DNA of 64,000 bases, taken from the NCBI GenBank assembly GCA_963665785.1, contig OY762456.1, positions 2,170,001-2,234,000 of the forward strand, written 5' to 3'. Of the stretch, positions 8,046 to 18,017 are shown in pieces; the first letter of the stretch is position 1, and each line of letters starts with the position of its first letter. Position numbers and translations under genes: made by a program. The stretch comes from UBA7455 sp026713185 (GTDB lineage Bacteria > Pseudomonadota > Gammaproteobacteria > Pseudomonadales > Azotimanducaceae). The notes beneath the pieces are model-generated. The model made no database searches. It had not been told where the DNA came from and saw only the letters and a program-made list of their open reading frames with translations.

Positions 8046-10880
8046 TCACAGCAAAGCTCTGAGATATCTTCCAGTATCGGAAGCCTGTGAGTGAGAAACC
8101 TGTTCAGGTGTTCCCTGAGCAATTACCTTCCCGCCTTCAGGTCCACCATTGGGACCCAGATCGATCAACCAGTCTGACGTTTTGATTACATCCAGATTGT
8201 GTTCAATGACCGTAACCGAGTTGCCCGCATCGACCAGTCGGTTGAGTACAGCCAGCAGTTTTTTGACATCATCAAAGTGAAGGCCGGTGGTAGGTTCATC
8301 AAGTATGTAAAAAGTCTTTCCAGTTGCCAGTTTCGATAATTCACGCGCCAGTTTAATACGTTGGGCTTCGCCGCCTGAGAGAGTTGTAGAGGGCTGGCCA
8401 AGGTGCAGGTAATCGAGTCCAACATCGATCAACAGTTGCAGCTTGTTGAAAATTCCTGGATGTTCGGAAAAATGTTCCATCGCTTCGGCTACGGTCAGTT
8501 CCAGGATATCCGCTATGGATTTTCCCTGATACTTTACTTCCAGCGTTGCCTCGTTAAATCGACTGCCCCGACACTCTTCGCACTTGACATGCACGTCGGA
8601 CAGAAAGTGCATTTCAATCTTGCGGACACCGTCTCCCTGACAGGCTTCACAGCGCCCGCCTTTGACGTTGAAAGAGAATCGCCCCGGTTTGTAACCCCTC
8701 ATTCTGGAACCTGGCAACATTGAAAAAAAACTGCGAATGGCATCAAAAACCTTGATATAGGTTACCGGATTACTGCGTGGTGTACGTCCTATCGGACGCT
8801 GGTCTATGGCAACTACCTTGTTTAATTGGTCAAGCCCCGAAATGCTCATATGGGCGCCTATACGCCGTGTGGATTGATGAAATGCCCGTGCCATCGCCGG
8901 ATACAATATATCGTTCACCAGAGTGGATTTTCCTGCACCGGATACGCCCGTAATGGCGGTCAATACACCGAGAGGGAACGCCACATCAATATTTTGCAGA
9001 TTATTTGCAGTGGCGCCTTCAATCCTGACATGCCCCCTGGGTTCACGTTTGACTGCGGGTACTTCGATCCGGGTCCTGCCGGAAAGGTAATTCCCGGTGA
9101 TAGAAGTTGTTTTCTTTTCCAGGCTCGCAGGTGTCCCGGCGTGTACAATGCTGCCACCCCGCACACCGGCGCCTGGACCAAAGTCAAGCACATAATCCGC
9201 TGAACGTATGGTTTCCTCATCGTGCTCTACAACCACAACAGTGTTACCGATGTCCCGCATACGCTGTAATGTGGCAAGCAGTTTTTCGTTATCTTTCTGA
9301 TGCAGACCTATGCTGGGTTCATCAAGAATATAGATTACGCCAGATAACTCTGACCCAACCTGACTTGCCAGTCTGATTCGCTGGGACTCTCCACCAGACA
9401 GGGATGGTCCCAACCGGTCCAGGGACAGGTAGGAAAGCCCTACAGAGTTCAGGAATGCGAGGCGATTACAGATTTCCTTGAGTATTTCAGAAGCAATCTC
9501 ACCTGCAGTCCCGGGTAATTTCAAGTTACGAAAGAAGTCATGGGTTTGATCGATAGTCCAGCTCGAAACATTGACCATGGTTTCTCCGCCAACCTTGACA
9601 GCAGCGCTCTCCGGCCGCAGTCGAACACCATGACAAGAGGTGCAGGGAGAATTGGCAAGGTATTGAGAATACCAACGTTTCATACCATCTGAGCGAGTCT
9701 TTCGGAAGCGCCGCATAAGAGTATTGAGAGTTCCTTCATATCGGGAAAATCTGGCGCCATTTCTGCCCCAGTCAATTTCGAAGCGATTTTCTCCGGCACC
9801 CTTGAGCACCAGATTCTTCTGCTTTGCGGTCAATTCTTTCCACGGTCTGTCTATTGGAATTTTGAGTTGTTCGAATACCTGTCGATAGAAGGTCACTACG
9901 TAGTTCCGGTCTTCGTCTACTCGACCGACTGTTTTAATAGCGCCGTTTCGAATGGAGAGCGTATCATCAGGTATCAGCAAATCCGGATCAAAAGTCATCT
10001 GGGTGCCGAGACCATTACAATCGTGACACATGCCCTGGGGATTGTTGAAGGAAAATCCCTGGGGTGTCAGAGAAGGGAAGGAGATTCCGCAATGACTACA
10101 GGACAGGTTTTCGGAGAATACCCTGTCAGGTTCTGAATCAGTTGCGGCAATCAACATGCCATCTCCAAGAGAGAGTGCAGACTCAACGGATTCGTTCAGT
10201 CTTTCAATGATGTTACCCCGGATCACAATGCGGTCTACAACTGCTTCAAGAGTGTGTTTCTTTCTCTTGTCCAGGATTTCCACTTCGTCGCTGCGGATGA
10301 TTTTACCATTGACGCGAAGACGCACGAACCCTTGCATTCTGGCGTCCTCAAGCAATTCACGATGTTCGCCCCTGCGATTTGTCAGTAAGGGAACGAGAAG
10401 ATATAACCGGGTGCCTTCAGGTAACTCCAGCAGTTCTCTCGCGATATTCTGTGCAGTTTGTCCCTGAACTATCCGTCCACACTGATGACAATGCTGGATG
10501 CCGGTTCTGGCATAGAGAACTCGCAGGTAATCGGCTATTTCAGTTATGGTGGCTACTGTTGAACGGGGGTTTCTGCTGGCAGTTTTTTGCTCGATGGATA
10601 TCGTGGGTGAAAGACCACGAATGGTGTCATACCTGGGTTTATCCATCTGACCAAGAAACTGCCTGGCGTAGGCTGACAGTGATTCCACATATCGTCGCTG
10701 ACCTTCGGCATACAGGGTGTCAAACGCCAGGCTCGACTTCCCGGAACCTGATACCCCGGTCAGAACAACCAGTTTGCGTTTTGGAATTTTAACTTCGACA
10801 GATTTCAGGTTATGTTCCCTGGCGCCTCTGATATGAATATGGTCCAGTTCATTTGACGCTGTTCTCATCTGCAATCCCAT
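8046..10880 (-). CDS. uvrA: Excinuclease ABC subunit A
   Basis: 944 residues, full length. It has two ABC modules with Walker A motifs GVSGSGKSSLAF (near residue 40) and GVSGAGKSTLVN (near 645). The LSGGESQRIRLA and LSGGEAQRIKLA signatures are each followed by an ILDEP Walker B. Zinc-finger Cys pairs are present (CSHCGISF, CHDC; CEACQGDG, CEEC). It recognises DNA damage in nucleotide-excision repair and loads UvrB. A second in-frame ATG lies 4 codons in (10868) and matches the usual short N-terminus. uvrA is SOS-controlled in many relatives, but the divergent intergenic region has no LexA box of correct spacing (see rejected items). Confidence 0.98.
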   Translation of the reverse strand: MGLQMRTASNELDHIHIRGAREHNLKSVEVKIPKRKLVVLTGVSGSGKSSLAFDTLYAEGQRRYVESLSAYARQFLGQMDKPRYDTIRGLSPTISIEQKTASRNPRSTVATITEIADYLRVLYARTGIQHCHQCGRIVQGQTAQNIARELLELPEGTRLYLLVPLLTNRRGEHRELLEDARMQGFVRLRVNGKIIRSDEVEILDKRKKHTLEAVVDRIVIRGNIIERLNESVESALSLGDGMLIAATDSEPDRVFSENLSCSHCGISFPSLTPQGFSFNNPQGMCHDCNGLGTQMTFDPDLLIPDDTLSIRNGAIKTVGRVDEDRNYVVTFYRQVFEQLKIPIDRPWKELTAKQKNLVLKGAGENRFEIDWGRNGARFSRYEGTLNTLMRRFRKTRSDGMKRWYSQYLANSPCTSCHGVRLRPESAAVKVGGETMVNVSSWTIDQTHDFFRNLKLPGTAGEIASEILKEICNRLAFLNSVGLSYLSLDRLGPSLSGGESQRIRLASQVGSELSGVIYILDEPSIGLHQKDNEKLLATLQRMRDIGNTVVVVEHDEETIRSADYVLDFGPGAGVRGGSIVHAGTPASLEKKTTSITGNYLSGRTRIEVPAVKREPRGHVRIEGATANNLQNIDVAFPLGVLTAITGVSGAGKSTLVNDILYPAMARAFHQSTRRIGAHMSISGLDQLNKVVAIDQRPIGRTPRSNPVTYIKVFDAIRSFFSMLPGSRMRGYKPGRFSFNVKGGRCEACQGDGVRKIEMHFLSDVHVKCEECRGSRFNEATLEVKYQGKSIADILELTVAEAMEHFSEHPGIFNKLQLLIDVGLDYLHLGQPSTTLSGGEAQRIKLARELSKLATGKTFYILDEPTTGLHFDDVKKLLAVLNRLVDAGNSVTVIEHNLDVIKTSDWLIDLGPNGGPEGGKVIAQGTPEQVSHSQASDTGRYLRALL

Positions 10881-11079
10881 TGAGTTTTATAGTTGATGCT
10901 TGTTGCATGGCTGCTATTTGAAGTTTTTCTCTATGCAGCCCGGAGAATTAACTCTCGCGCGAAAATCTGTCCGGAAAACAGAATCCCGTTATGTATATCA
11001 TGGTCGAATACCTGCAATCCATATTAGTGGCGAGTAAATGTTAAACTGGATTGCTTTCGAGATAGCAAAGGAAATCATC

Positions 11080-11826
11080 ATGGCCGAAACTGTTACTGGA
11101 TGTATGATCATCATCGGCAACGAAATTCTGTCCGGCAGAACCCAGGATACCAATCTTGCCTACCTGGCCAAAGAACTCAACGAACTGGGTGTCCGCATGG
11201 TGGAGGCGAGAGTCATCCCCGACATTGAAGATACCATCATCTCAACCGTTAATGAATGCCGTACCAGATTCGATTATGTCTTTACTACCGGGGGTATCGG
11301 CCCTACCCACGATGACATCACAACTGACTGTATTGCCAGAGCATTCAATACCACGGTAGAAATGCATCCGGATGTAGTCGATATCATCAAAAGAAGGGAA
11401 GCACCGCCGGAAGTCATGGCATCCCGCTTGCGTATGGCGCGGATTCCAGTGGGCGCCAGTTTGATAGATAATCCTGCAGGTGGCCCACCAGGATTTCAGT
11501 TGGAGAATGTATTCGTGATGGCTGGTGTTCCAATGGTGATGCAGGCCATGGTTTCCACATTAGGCAAAGATCGCATCCGGGGAGCTGCACCGGTGAGATC
11601 GAGAACTATAGGTGTTAATCTCGGTGAGACCCAGGTGGCTGCGGACTTGCTGGAAATCCAGAATGACCATCCCAATGTGGATCTTGGCAGTTACCCTTAC
11701 TTCAGGAAAGATGCCTATGGAACCAATCTGGTCATGCGAGGCACTGACGAAGCAGAACTGGATGTGATTCTCGCCAGGGTTCGCAGGATGATTAAAGACC
11801 AGGGTGCGGAACCGATCGAAGAATGA
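11080..11826 (+). CDS. CinA N-terminal-type molybdopterin-binding domain protein
   Basis: About 248 residues from the ATG at 11080, chosen because AAAGGAAA sits just upstream and the family begins around GCMIIIGNEILSGR. An in-frame ATG at 11038 would add 14 unlikely residues. The fold is MoCF/MoaB-like: IIGNEILSGRTQDTN, then FTTGGIGPTHDDITTDCIA and the later NPAGGPPGFQLENVFVMAGVP. These are the signatures of the CinA N-terminal domain (competence/damage-inducible protein A family). The C-terminal nicotinamide-nucleotide amidase half of full-length CinA is absent, so this is the standalone form. Function uncertain (possibly nucleotide pyrophosphatase activity). Divergent from uvrA. Confidence 0.88.
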   Translation: MAETVTGCMIIIGNEILSGRTQDTNLAYLAKELNELGVRMVEARVIPDIEDTIISTVNECRTRFDYVFTTGGIGPTHDDITTDCIARAFNTTVEMHPDVVDIIKRREAPPEVMASRLRMARIPVGASLIDNPAGGPPGFQLENVFVMAGVPMVMQAMVSTLGKDRIRGAAPVRSRTIGVNLGETQVAADLLEIQNDHPNVDLGSYPYFRKDAYGTNLVMRGTDEAELDVILARVRRMIKDQGAEPIEE

Positions 11827-11923
11827 CTGTTAGTTTGAATAGCCTCTGATCAAACATGACGAAGAAAATCCAGGTAAGCTGGCCTGTTTGCTCCGCGACA
11901 GCAGCGGGCGAGTTTTTGGGCTC

Positions 11924-12538
11924 CTAACGATTGTTTATCAGAGCATCATCAAGGTCTGTAGCTCGCTGCCAGGCAGGTCGTAAAGACAGCCCGGCAAAAT
12001 AGTCTGTGAATGCATCGCGTTTCGGCAACGTCCCGTATTGCAACCCCCAGCCGACGTGTGAGCCAATATAGACATCAGCGGCTGAGAATCTGTCTCCTGC
12101 AATAAACTTACGGTCGGTCAGTGCATATTCAAGAACATCGAGCATCTGATCATATGTTCCATAACCTGCCATCCTGCTCTGTTCGGTGGTGGTATTAAAA
12201 CCCAGGCTGAAATTGGTTGTTGCATACTCTACCGGACCGGCAGCGAAGAACAGCCAACGATAATAGTCCGCCCGGTTTTCCGGCTCCGGCGCCAGTCCTG
12301 CTGCGGGATATACATCAGCAAGGTACGCACAGATCGCAGCACATTCCGTGACAACTGATGCCCCATGCACGATGGCCGGAACTTTTCCCATGGGATTAAT
12401 GCTGATAAAGGGATCCTGTTTCATGGCTGGCCCATATTCGATTACCTCAGTGGCGTATTCGATACCTGTCTCTTCCAGCATCCAGCGGACTATGCGGCCA
12501 CGGGACATTGGGTTGGTGTAAAAAACGAGTTCAGTCAT
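11924..12538 (-). CDS. Glutathione S-transferase family protein
   Basis: About 204 residues from the ATG at 12538, preferred over 12565 because CGGAG lies just upstream and GSTs begin directly with the first strand (MTELVFYTNPMSRGRIVRWM). The N-terminal thioredoxin-like domain has the cis-Pro segment GKVPAIV and the glutathione gamma-Glu site E-C-A (VVTECAAICAYLAD). The C-terminal helical domain follows. The NPMSRGR segment puts Ser in the catalytic N-terminal position. Substrate unknown. Transcribed alone, convergent with the CinA-like gene. Confidence 0.88.
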   Translation of the reverse strand: MTELVFYTNPMSRGRIVRWMLEETGIEYATEVIEYGPAMKQDPFISINPMGKVPAIVHGASVVTECAAICAYLADVYPAAGLAPEPENRADYYRWLFFAAGPVEYATTNFSLGFNTTTEQSRMAGYGTYDQMLDVLEYALTDRKFIAGDRFSAADVYIGSHVGWGLQYGTLPKRDAFTDYFAGLSLRPAWQRATDLDDALINNR

Positions 12539-12630
12539 GGATTGGCTCCGTTGGTTCAAGCTCAAAGATTTTATCCTGTTTTGATCCAGGAATTTCCCCT
12601 TTTTACCGGTGGCGGCAATACTGCGGTGTA

Positions 12631-14778
12631 TCAGTGACGTCCCAGGTGTTTTCGCTTGTTCTGAACGTAGTCTACAAGTATGTATTCACCAAGTTTGTGG
12701 GGTTCTGTATAGAACACCCGACCACCATTGATTTTTGTCATCTGCTCAACAAAAGCCTTCAGATAATAGCTCTGATCGAGCATAAAAGTGTTGATGGTGA
12801 TATTCCTGGCAGTGCAACTGCGAATGGCTTTCAATGTCTTTCTGAATGTTGCCTGTGTAGGTGGATAGGCAAAGACTGGTCGTCCGTTCTCCAGGTGCGC
12901 AGTAGGTTCACCGTCGGTTACCATGATGATCTGCCGGGTTCCCTGCTGATGTTTGGCAAGCAGCTTCTCGGCTAAAATGAGTGCGTGTTGCATATTGGTT
13001 CCAAGGAGAAAGTCGTCGTACTGGAGATAGGGCAGGTCATGAGACTTGATTTCGTGGGCGAGGGCAGAAAACCCAAGCACATAGAGGCTGTCTCTTGGAT
13101 ATGCCGCAGAAATAAGGTTGTGCAATGCCATGGCAACTTTCTTGGCTGACTGAAAAGAACCGCGCAGTGCCATTGACCAGGAAAGATCAACCATCAGAAC
13201 TGTTGAAGTCTGGGTTAAGAGTTCGTTCCGGTATACCTCAAAATCTCCTGTCTCCAATCTGACTGGAGACCCGGGACCTTCCCGGTCCAGCGCATTGCGG
13301 ATAGTCCTTGGCATATGCAGGTGGAAGGGATCGCCAAATTCATAGGGTTTGGAATCTTCAATGCGTTCTCCGAATCTGCCTTCTTCCGGTACCGCATGAT
13401 TACCCAGATTCTGTTTCCTGAGGCGGGCGTATATTTCTCCCAGGGCTCTCTGTCCCAGTGTACGGGTACCGCGTGGTGTTAATTTCCACTTGTTTTTTTC
13501 GTCTTTGCGGGCATATCCGGCCTGTTCAAGAATTTCGAGCATTTTTTTCAACTCTTCGAGATTTTCCCTGGCTTCTTCGCCCAGCAATTCCTCTACCTTG
13601 TCACCGTCTATCGAGTCGACCTTGCCATCGTACTGGGCGCGCTGCATCTGTTGCTCCAGCGCGTCCAGTTCGGCCATTTCACGCATGAGTTCCATGGCAG
13701 CCTGGAGATCGATTTCCTCATCACCCGAAAAGTTATATCGCTTTCCCTGAGCATTGAAAAAATCCATTTCCCGGGCGAGTTTCATGAATTCCTGTTCCAG
13801 CTCCGGATCACCAAATCTGCTGTTCATCAGATTCTGCAGCTGTTCCTGCTGATCTGGTGACATGCTGTTAAACAGGGACCTGGTAGCTTCCATTTGCTGT
13901 TGCATTTGCTTCAGCAGTTCATCCAGTGACTTCGGTGGATTGTCTCCAAACATATCACCGTGCTTTTCCATGAATTCATCGAATCCCGGATCTTCACCTT
14001 CGATTTTCTTTAACAGCATCTCGTTGAGATCCTTGATCATGTCCTTCATGCGGTCGATATCGCCCTCAGACATCTGATTGACCATGTTTTCAATATCCCT
14101 GAAAAAAGATTTGGTCATGGCCTGTCGAAGTTGCTGGATGAGTTTCAGAAATTTTTTCTGAGCATCGGGATTAAGAAATTCATAGTGCTGTAACACCCTG
14201 ATTTTTCCTGCAGCATCATCGGGTAAGCTTTCGATGAACGCCTGATTCTGTTGCCCTATGTCGCTGAGGATCTGGTCTGAATAGTTTTCATCGTCTTCCG
14301 GTTTCCGGCCATCATCACGAGGCGTCTGTTCTGACTCAATCTGTTGATCGGGATGATTATTGCCGGATTCGGCATTGAGATTATCATCAATATCCCTGAA
14401 CAGATCGTCCATGAACTTTCTGGATTGTTCGCCAGCCACCTTCTGTTCGATCCATTCCTGGATAGTCTTTTTTTCCATGTCAAGGATTTCTTTGAGTTGG
14501 CGACTGATATCGTCCATCACGCTGGACATGTCATAACGTTCGAGTTGCTGTCTTTTCTGGTCTTTTAATTGTCGCACCATGTCCCGCAAACCACGGATAT
14601 AGTTTCCATCGTCAGTATCCATGCCGCGTTGCATCAGATAACGCATTGCCTGCTGCAGATCTCCGAACTCCATGAGATCTTCAGAGAGTGAGTCCAGGAT
14701 TTCATTCGCCTGCAATACCTGCTTCTGGGTTCCGTCCCATTGTGAATAACGGTTCAGCGATGTGAACTTATTCGACAT
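12631..14778 (-). CDS. VWA-domain protein partnered with AAA+ ATPase
   Basis: About 715 residues from the ATG at 14778, chosen for its AGAGAGG ribosome site 8 bases upstream (the next ATG at 14820 overlaps the ATPase gene). The first 480 residues are highly charged, rich in Q, E and M, and mostly helical. The C-terminal VWA domain carries a full MIDAS: VLMVDLSWSMALRG (DxSxS) and QIIMVTDGEPTAH. It is the metal-chelatase D-subunit-like partner (COG1240/COG4867 style) of the MoxR/ChlI-type ATPase encoded 13 bases upstream. Such pairs are thought to remodel a target protein or insert a cofactor, but the client is unknown. No tetrapyrrole genes lie nearby, so it is not a magnesium chelatase by context. 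Confidence 0.87.
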   Translation of the reverse strand: MSNKFTSLNRYSQWDGTQKQVLQANEILDSLSEDLMEFGDLQQAMRYLMQRGMDTDDGNYIRGLRDMVRQLKDQKRQQLERYDMSSVMDDISRQLKEILDMEKKTIQEWIEQKVAGEQSRKFMDDLFRDIDDNLNAESGNNHPDQQIESEQTPRDDGRKPEDDENYSDQILSDIGQQNQAFIESLPDDAAGKIRVLQHYEFLNPDAQKKFLKLIQQLRQAMTKSFFRDIENMVNQMSEGDIDRMKDMIKDLNEMLLKKIEGEDPGFDEFMEKHGDMFGDNPPKSLDELLKQMQQQMEATRSLFNSMSPDQQEQLQNLMNSRFGDPELEQEFMKLAREMDFFNAQGKRYNFSGDEEIDLQAAMELMREMAELDALEQQMQRAQYDGKVDSIDGDKVEELLGEEARENLEELKKMLEILEQAGYARKDEKNKWKLTPRGTRTLGQRALGEIYARLRKQNLGNHAVPEEGRFGERIEDSKPYEFGDPFHLHMPRTIRNALDREGPGSPVRLETGDFEVYRNELLTQTSTVLMVDLSWSMALRGSFQSAKKVAMALHNLISAAYPRDSLYVLGFSALAHEIKSHDLPYLQYDDFLLGTNMQHALILAEKLLAKHQQGTRQIIMVTDGEPTAHLENGRPVFAYPPTQATFRKTLKAIRSCTARNITINTFMLDQSYYLKAFVEQMTKINGGRVFYTEPHKLGEYILVDYVQNKRKHLGRH

Positions 14779-14791
14779 CTCGACAGCCTCT

Positions 14792-16186
14792 CTAATTGCT
14801 ATATGTGATGCTTTCTCCAACCCGGTCCTTGTTGAGCAGTTGATTCAGATGCAGGCCTTCCAGTATGAATTCCACTACAGAAGCACGTACGGCGGAATCG
14901 TTTGTACCGGACATTCGGCCGACGATCTCATCCATACCTTCTATACGACTGATGATTGAAGCGTAATCCTCAGACGACACAGTCTGGCCGGTGGTGACAT
15001 GAAGGCCGTCGGCAAACTCCAGCGCAATGGATTCCACTTCTTCCAGGTCAGTGAACCGTTTGAAGACGGCTTTGATGGCCTTTGTGAAAAGATTATTCAT
15101 GATCTTGTCCTCCTGACCGTCTTCCATTGCCTCAAATTCTATCTTGCCCTGCAGAGAGGGTACGATGAAGGGCAGGTCGGAAATTCGAGGTGTCACGACC
15201 TGTTCCCCCAAAGCGATTGACCGCCGCAGTGCATTCGCCATCAGAGTTTCATAGTTGGCGACAGATGCTCTGACAGAGACACCGGAACGTTGATTGATGT
15301 CTGCGGAATGGCGAGCCTGCTGGGTAATTTCTGCAATGATTTCAGTCATGAAGTCAGGAACCTGTTGTCTGTACTCTCCAAGGTCCATTCTTCGTTGTTC
15401 CTGCCCCATGATGGTTACTTCATCCAACAGGGTCTGAGGGTAGTGTGTACGGATTTGTGAGCCATAGCGATCCTTGAGAGGCGTTATTATCCTGCCCCTG
15501 TTGGTATAGTCCTCCGGATTGGCCGTTGCCACAATGATGATATCCAAATCCAGCCGCACCTTGTGACCTCTGATCTGAATGTCCCGTTCTTCCATCACAT
15601 TGAGCAGACCTACCTGAATTCGCTCGGCCAGGTCAGGTAGTTCATTGATGGCGAAGATACCCCGGTTTGTATGGGGTACCAGTCCGAAGTGCAGTGCTTC
15701 TTCATCGGCAAGATACCTCCCTTCGGCGATCTTGATAGGGTCCACCTCACCAATCAGGTCTGCAATGGTAATGTCCGGCGTGGCCAGCTTTTCACCATAT
15801 CGCTGATCCCGATGTAACCAGTGTATTGGCGCTTCATCGCCTTTTTCAGCGACAAGTTTTTTGCCCTGGGTGCTGACAGGTGCAAAGGGGTTTTCAGGTA
15901 TTTCCACGCCGTGAAGTACTGGAATGTACTCATCCAGCAGAGCAACCAGGCTTCTGATAATACGGGATTTTGCCTGTCCTCTTTCACCAAGGAGGAGTAT
16001 GTCCTGCCCGGAAAGGATGGCGTTTTCCAGTTGTGGTATTACGCTTTCCTGATACCCGATAATGCCTGGAAACACCTCTTCTGAATTCTGTAGTCTTTTG
16101 ATGAGATTGCGTCTGATTTCCTCTCTGACGGGTAGTACCACATAACCGCAGGATTTGAGATCACCGATAGTCCGGGCTTCTGTCAC
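14792..16186 (-). CDS. MoxR/ChlI-like AAA+ ATPase
   Basis: 464 residues. Walker A is GERGQAKS (near residue 82), Walker B is GIFAINELPDL, sensor 1 is IIIVATANPEDYTNRGRI, and an arginine finger region follows (ITPLKDRYGSQIRTHYP). This is the helix-2-insert clade of AAA+ ATPases related to the magnesium-chelatase I subunit and MoxR. The Walker A departs from the usual GxxGxGKS by having AKS. It is the first gene of a two-gene operon with the VWA protein, the common chaperone-like pairing in which the ATPase powers the VWA adaptor. Client unknown. Confidence 0.87.
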   Translation of the reverse strand: MTEARTIGDLKSCGYVVLPVREEIRRNLIKRLQNSEEVFPGIIGYQESVIPQLENAILSGQDILLLGERGQAKSRIIRSLVALLDEYIPVLHGVEIPENPFAPVSTQGKKLVAEKGDEAPIHWLHRDQRYGEKLATPDITIADLIGEVDPIKIAEGRYLADEEALHFGLVPHTNRGIFAINELPDLAERIQVGLLNVMEERDIQIRGHKVRLDLDIIIVATANPEDYTNRGRIITPLKDRYGSQIRTHYPQTLLDEVTIMGQEQRRMDLGEYRQQVPDFMTEIIAEITQQARHSADINQRSGVSVRASVANYETLMANALRRSIALGEQVVTPRISDLPFIVPSLQGKIEFEAMEDGQEDKIMNNLFTKAIKAVFKRFTDLEEVESIALEFADGLHVTTGQTVSSEDYASIISRIEGMDEIVGRMSGTNDSAVRASVVEFILEGLHLNQLLNKDRVGESITYSN

Positions 16187-16273
16187 ACTATTCTCCTGTT
16201 ACTGGATTTTGTGTTCTGGACTTTGCCAGTATAAACGGGTTGATCGGATATTAGGCAATACTTTTAGTCTTTA

Positions 16274-17239
16274 TCAGGATCGAAGCGGTTTTTTTGCAAT
16301 GAGGATTGCTCTTTCAGGAGCCGGGAATCCCTCGATGGTACGTGTCGGATCCTCCGGGTGAAGGAAGTCTTTCAGCGATTCAAAAGTCATCCAGGCGGTT
16401 TTGCGCTGTTCCTCAGTCGTCGTTCGGCAGGTATCAACAACCTTTATATTTATGAAGCCAATCCGTTGCAACCACAATTCAAGTGCAGGTATGCCGGGCA
16501 GAAACCAGACATTGACCATTTTTGCATATCGATCCCGGGGAACCAGGGACGTGATTTCATCACCCGGAACAACCAATGTTTCCAGAACAAGTTCACCGCC
16601 GGGTCTCAGAAAACTGAACAGTTCAGCAAGATGATCCATGGGAGATCTGCGATGATAGAGCACACCCATGGAAAAGACGGTATCAAAATAGTTGAACGGT
16701 GGCAGATTTGCCGACTGTAGAGGCAGAACGAAGGCATTGTTGGAAGGAACCAGTTTCTGGACGCCCAGGAACTGATAGAGAAACAACTGCGCAGGGTCTA
16801 CACCCAATGCCAGTCTTGCGCCTTCTCCCAGCATGCGAAAAAGGTAGTACCCGTTGCCACAGCCAATATCCAGCACGCGCCGTTGCCGAAGCGGGGTGAT
16901 GTGAGTATTCAGACGCTGCCATTTCCAATGTGACCGCCATTCTGCATCAATGTCGACTCCGAGTAGATGCCACGGGCCTTTTCGCCATGGCATCAACTGT
17001 TTTAACTGTTGTTCAAGGAGGTCAGTGTCGATTCGACGGTGCGTGGTAACGTGGACAGCATCGACAGTATAACAGGCAGTGCTGTCATCAAGACAGGGTA
17101 TTTCTGACAGCACTTTTTTCCAGTTGGCGCTGTCCCCGTGAGGTTTGAAGTGATGATTCAGAGCCGATCTGATGGCATCATGGAATCGTGATGGCAGGTG
17201 TTCGAGTGCTGCAGTGATACCTGACTCAATTAACCCCAT
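16274..17239 (-). CDS. cmoB: tRNA U34 carboxymethyltransferase
   Basis: 321 residues from the ATG at 17239, where GGAGA lies 7 bases upstream. The longer frame to 17308 would overlap cmoA by 38 bases. It shows the CmoB hallmarks GVDIDAEWRSHWKWQRL, VLDIGCGNGYYLFRMLGEG (SAM motif I) and FSMGVLYHRRSPMDHL. It transfers the carboxymethyl group of carboxy-SAM to 5-hydroxyuridine-34 of tRNAs, giving cmo5U and wider wobble reading. It lies directly after cmoA, the enzyme that makes its cofactor, with a 31-base gap. Confidence 0.96.
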   Translation of the reverse strand: MGLIESGITAALEHLPSRFHDAIRSALNHHFKPHGDSANWKKVLSEIPCLDDSTACYTVDAVHVTTHRRIDTDLLEQQLKQLMPWRKGPWHLLGVDIDAEWRSHWKWQRLNTHITPLRQRRVLDIGCGNGYYLFRMLGEGARLALGVDPAQLFLYQFLGVQKLVPSNNAFVLPLQSANLPPFNYFDTVFSMGVLYHRRSPMDHLAELFSFLRPGGELVLETLVVPGDEITSLVPRDRYAKMVNVWFLPGIPALELWLQRIGFINIKVVDTCRTTTEEQRKTAWMTFESLKDFLHPEDPTRTIEGFPAPERAILIAKKPLRS

Positions 17240-17270
17240 CAGATTTCTCCAATTGAATCCAGGAGTTGTT

Positions 17271-18017
17271 TCATGGACCGTTTTTATTCCTGCGGGCCAG
17301 CAAAGCAATGAAATTCAGGCATTGAACAATTGGTTCAACCTGATCAAAGCCGGTGTATCCCAGTCTTTCCCTGTGTTCCGTGATCGTGTTGGGTATCAGA
17401 ACATTCTCCAGGGCCGCACGTTTCCGGGAAATTTCCAGGTCGCTGTATCCTTTGAATCGCTTGAACGCCAGATGGAGATTCTGCAGGAGCGTCTGCTGCT
17501 CAGTGTCGTTGAAACTGACCTTCTCACAAAGAATCAGCACGCCACCATCCACAAGACCATCCGAGATGTGTTTAAGAATCAGGCTTCTGTCTTTTTCCGG
17601 GATGAATTGAAGCGTGAAGTTCATGACTACGATAGAGGCGTTTTCGATAACCGTATGTCTTAGATCCTCCTCGCGAATTTCGATACTGGCCCGGCTGCGA
17701 TCGCGTTCGACGTTGATGCGGCATCGTTCCACCATGGCAGTGGAATTATCGATACCGATGACATGACAGGTTTCCGGCAAATGCTGTCGGATCCTTAACG
17801 TTGATGCCCCCAGGGAACAGCCAAGGTCGTAGCAATTTGTGTGATGTATGGCAAATTGTTCCGTGAGCAGGGAGATCATATCCAGAAACAGATGATAGCC
17901 CGGAACAGACCGTTCAATCATACTTTCGAAGACATCAGCTACTTGTGCATCGAACTCGAAAGCCCGGGGAGGTCCGACGGTTCGAGCGTATACGTTATCT
18001 GTTTTTCCTGTTGGCAT
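17271..18017 (-). CDS. cmoA: Carboxy-S-adenosyl-L-methionine synthase
   Basis: 248 residues, normal length. Family signatures: FEFDAQVADVFESMIERSVP, CYDLGCSLGASTLRIRQHLP (SAM motif I) and VVMNFTLQFIPEKDRSLIL. It converts SAM and prephenate to carboxy-SAM, the carboxymethyl donor for CmoB. First gene of the cmoAB operon. The 163-base region upstream separates it from the divergent dioxygenase gene at 18181. Confidence 0.96.
   Translation of the reverse strand: MPTGKTDNVYARTVGPPRAFEFDAQVADVFESMIERSVPGYHLFLDMISLLTEQFAIHHTNCYDLGCSLGASTLRIRQHLPETCHVIGIDNSTAMVERCRINVERDRSRASIEIREEDLRHTVIENASIVVMNFTLQFIPEKDRSLILKHISDGLVDGGVLILCEKVSFNDTEQQTLLQNLHLAFKRFKGYSDLEISRKRAALENVLIPNTITEHRERLGYTGFDQVEPIVQCLNFIALLARRNKNGP

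Noticed and set aside
10969..10983. LexA-like box CTGTCCGGAAAACAG between uvrA and the CinA-like gene
   Set aside because: The half-sites CTGT and ACAG are separated by 7, not the 8 bases of the gammaproteobacterial SOS box, and the centre is not AT-alternating. Without binding data it is not a LexA site.
11870..11920. Intrinsic terminator between the CinA-like and GST genes
   Set aside because: CCGC/GCGG gives only a four-base stem before a TTTTT run, too weak to call.
12631..16186. Magnesium or cobalt chelatase subunits D and I
   Set aside because: No bacteriochlorophyll or cobalamin biosynthesis genes are adjacent, and the VWA partner has an unrelated long charged N-terminal region.
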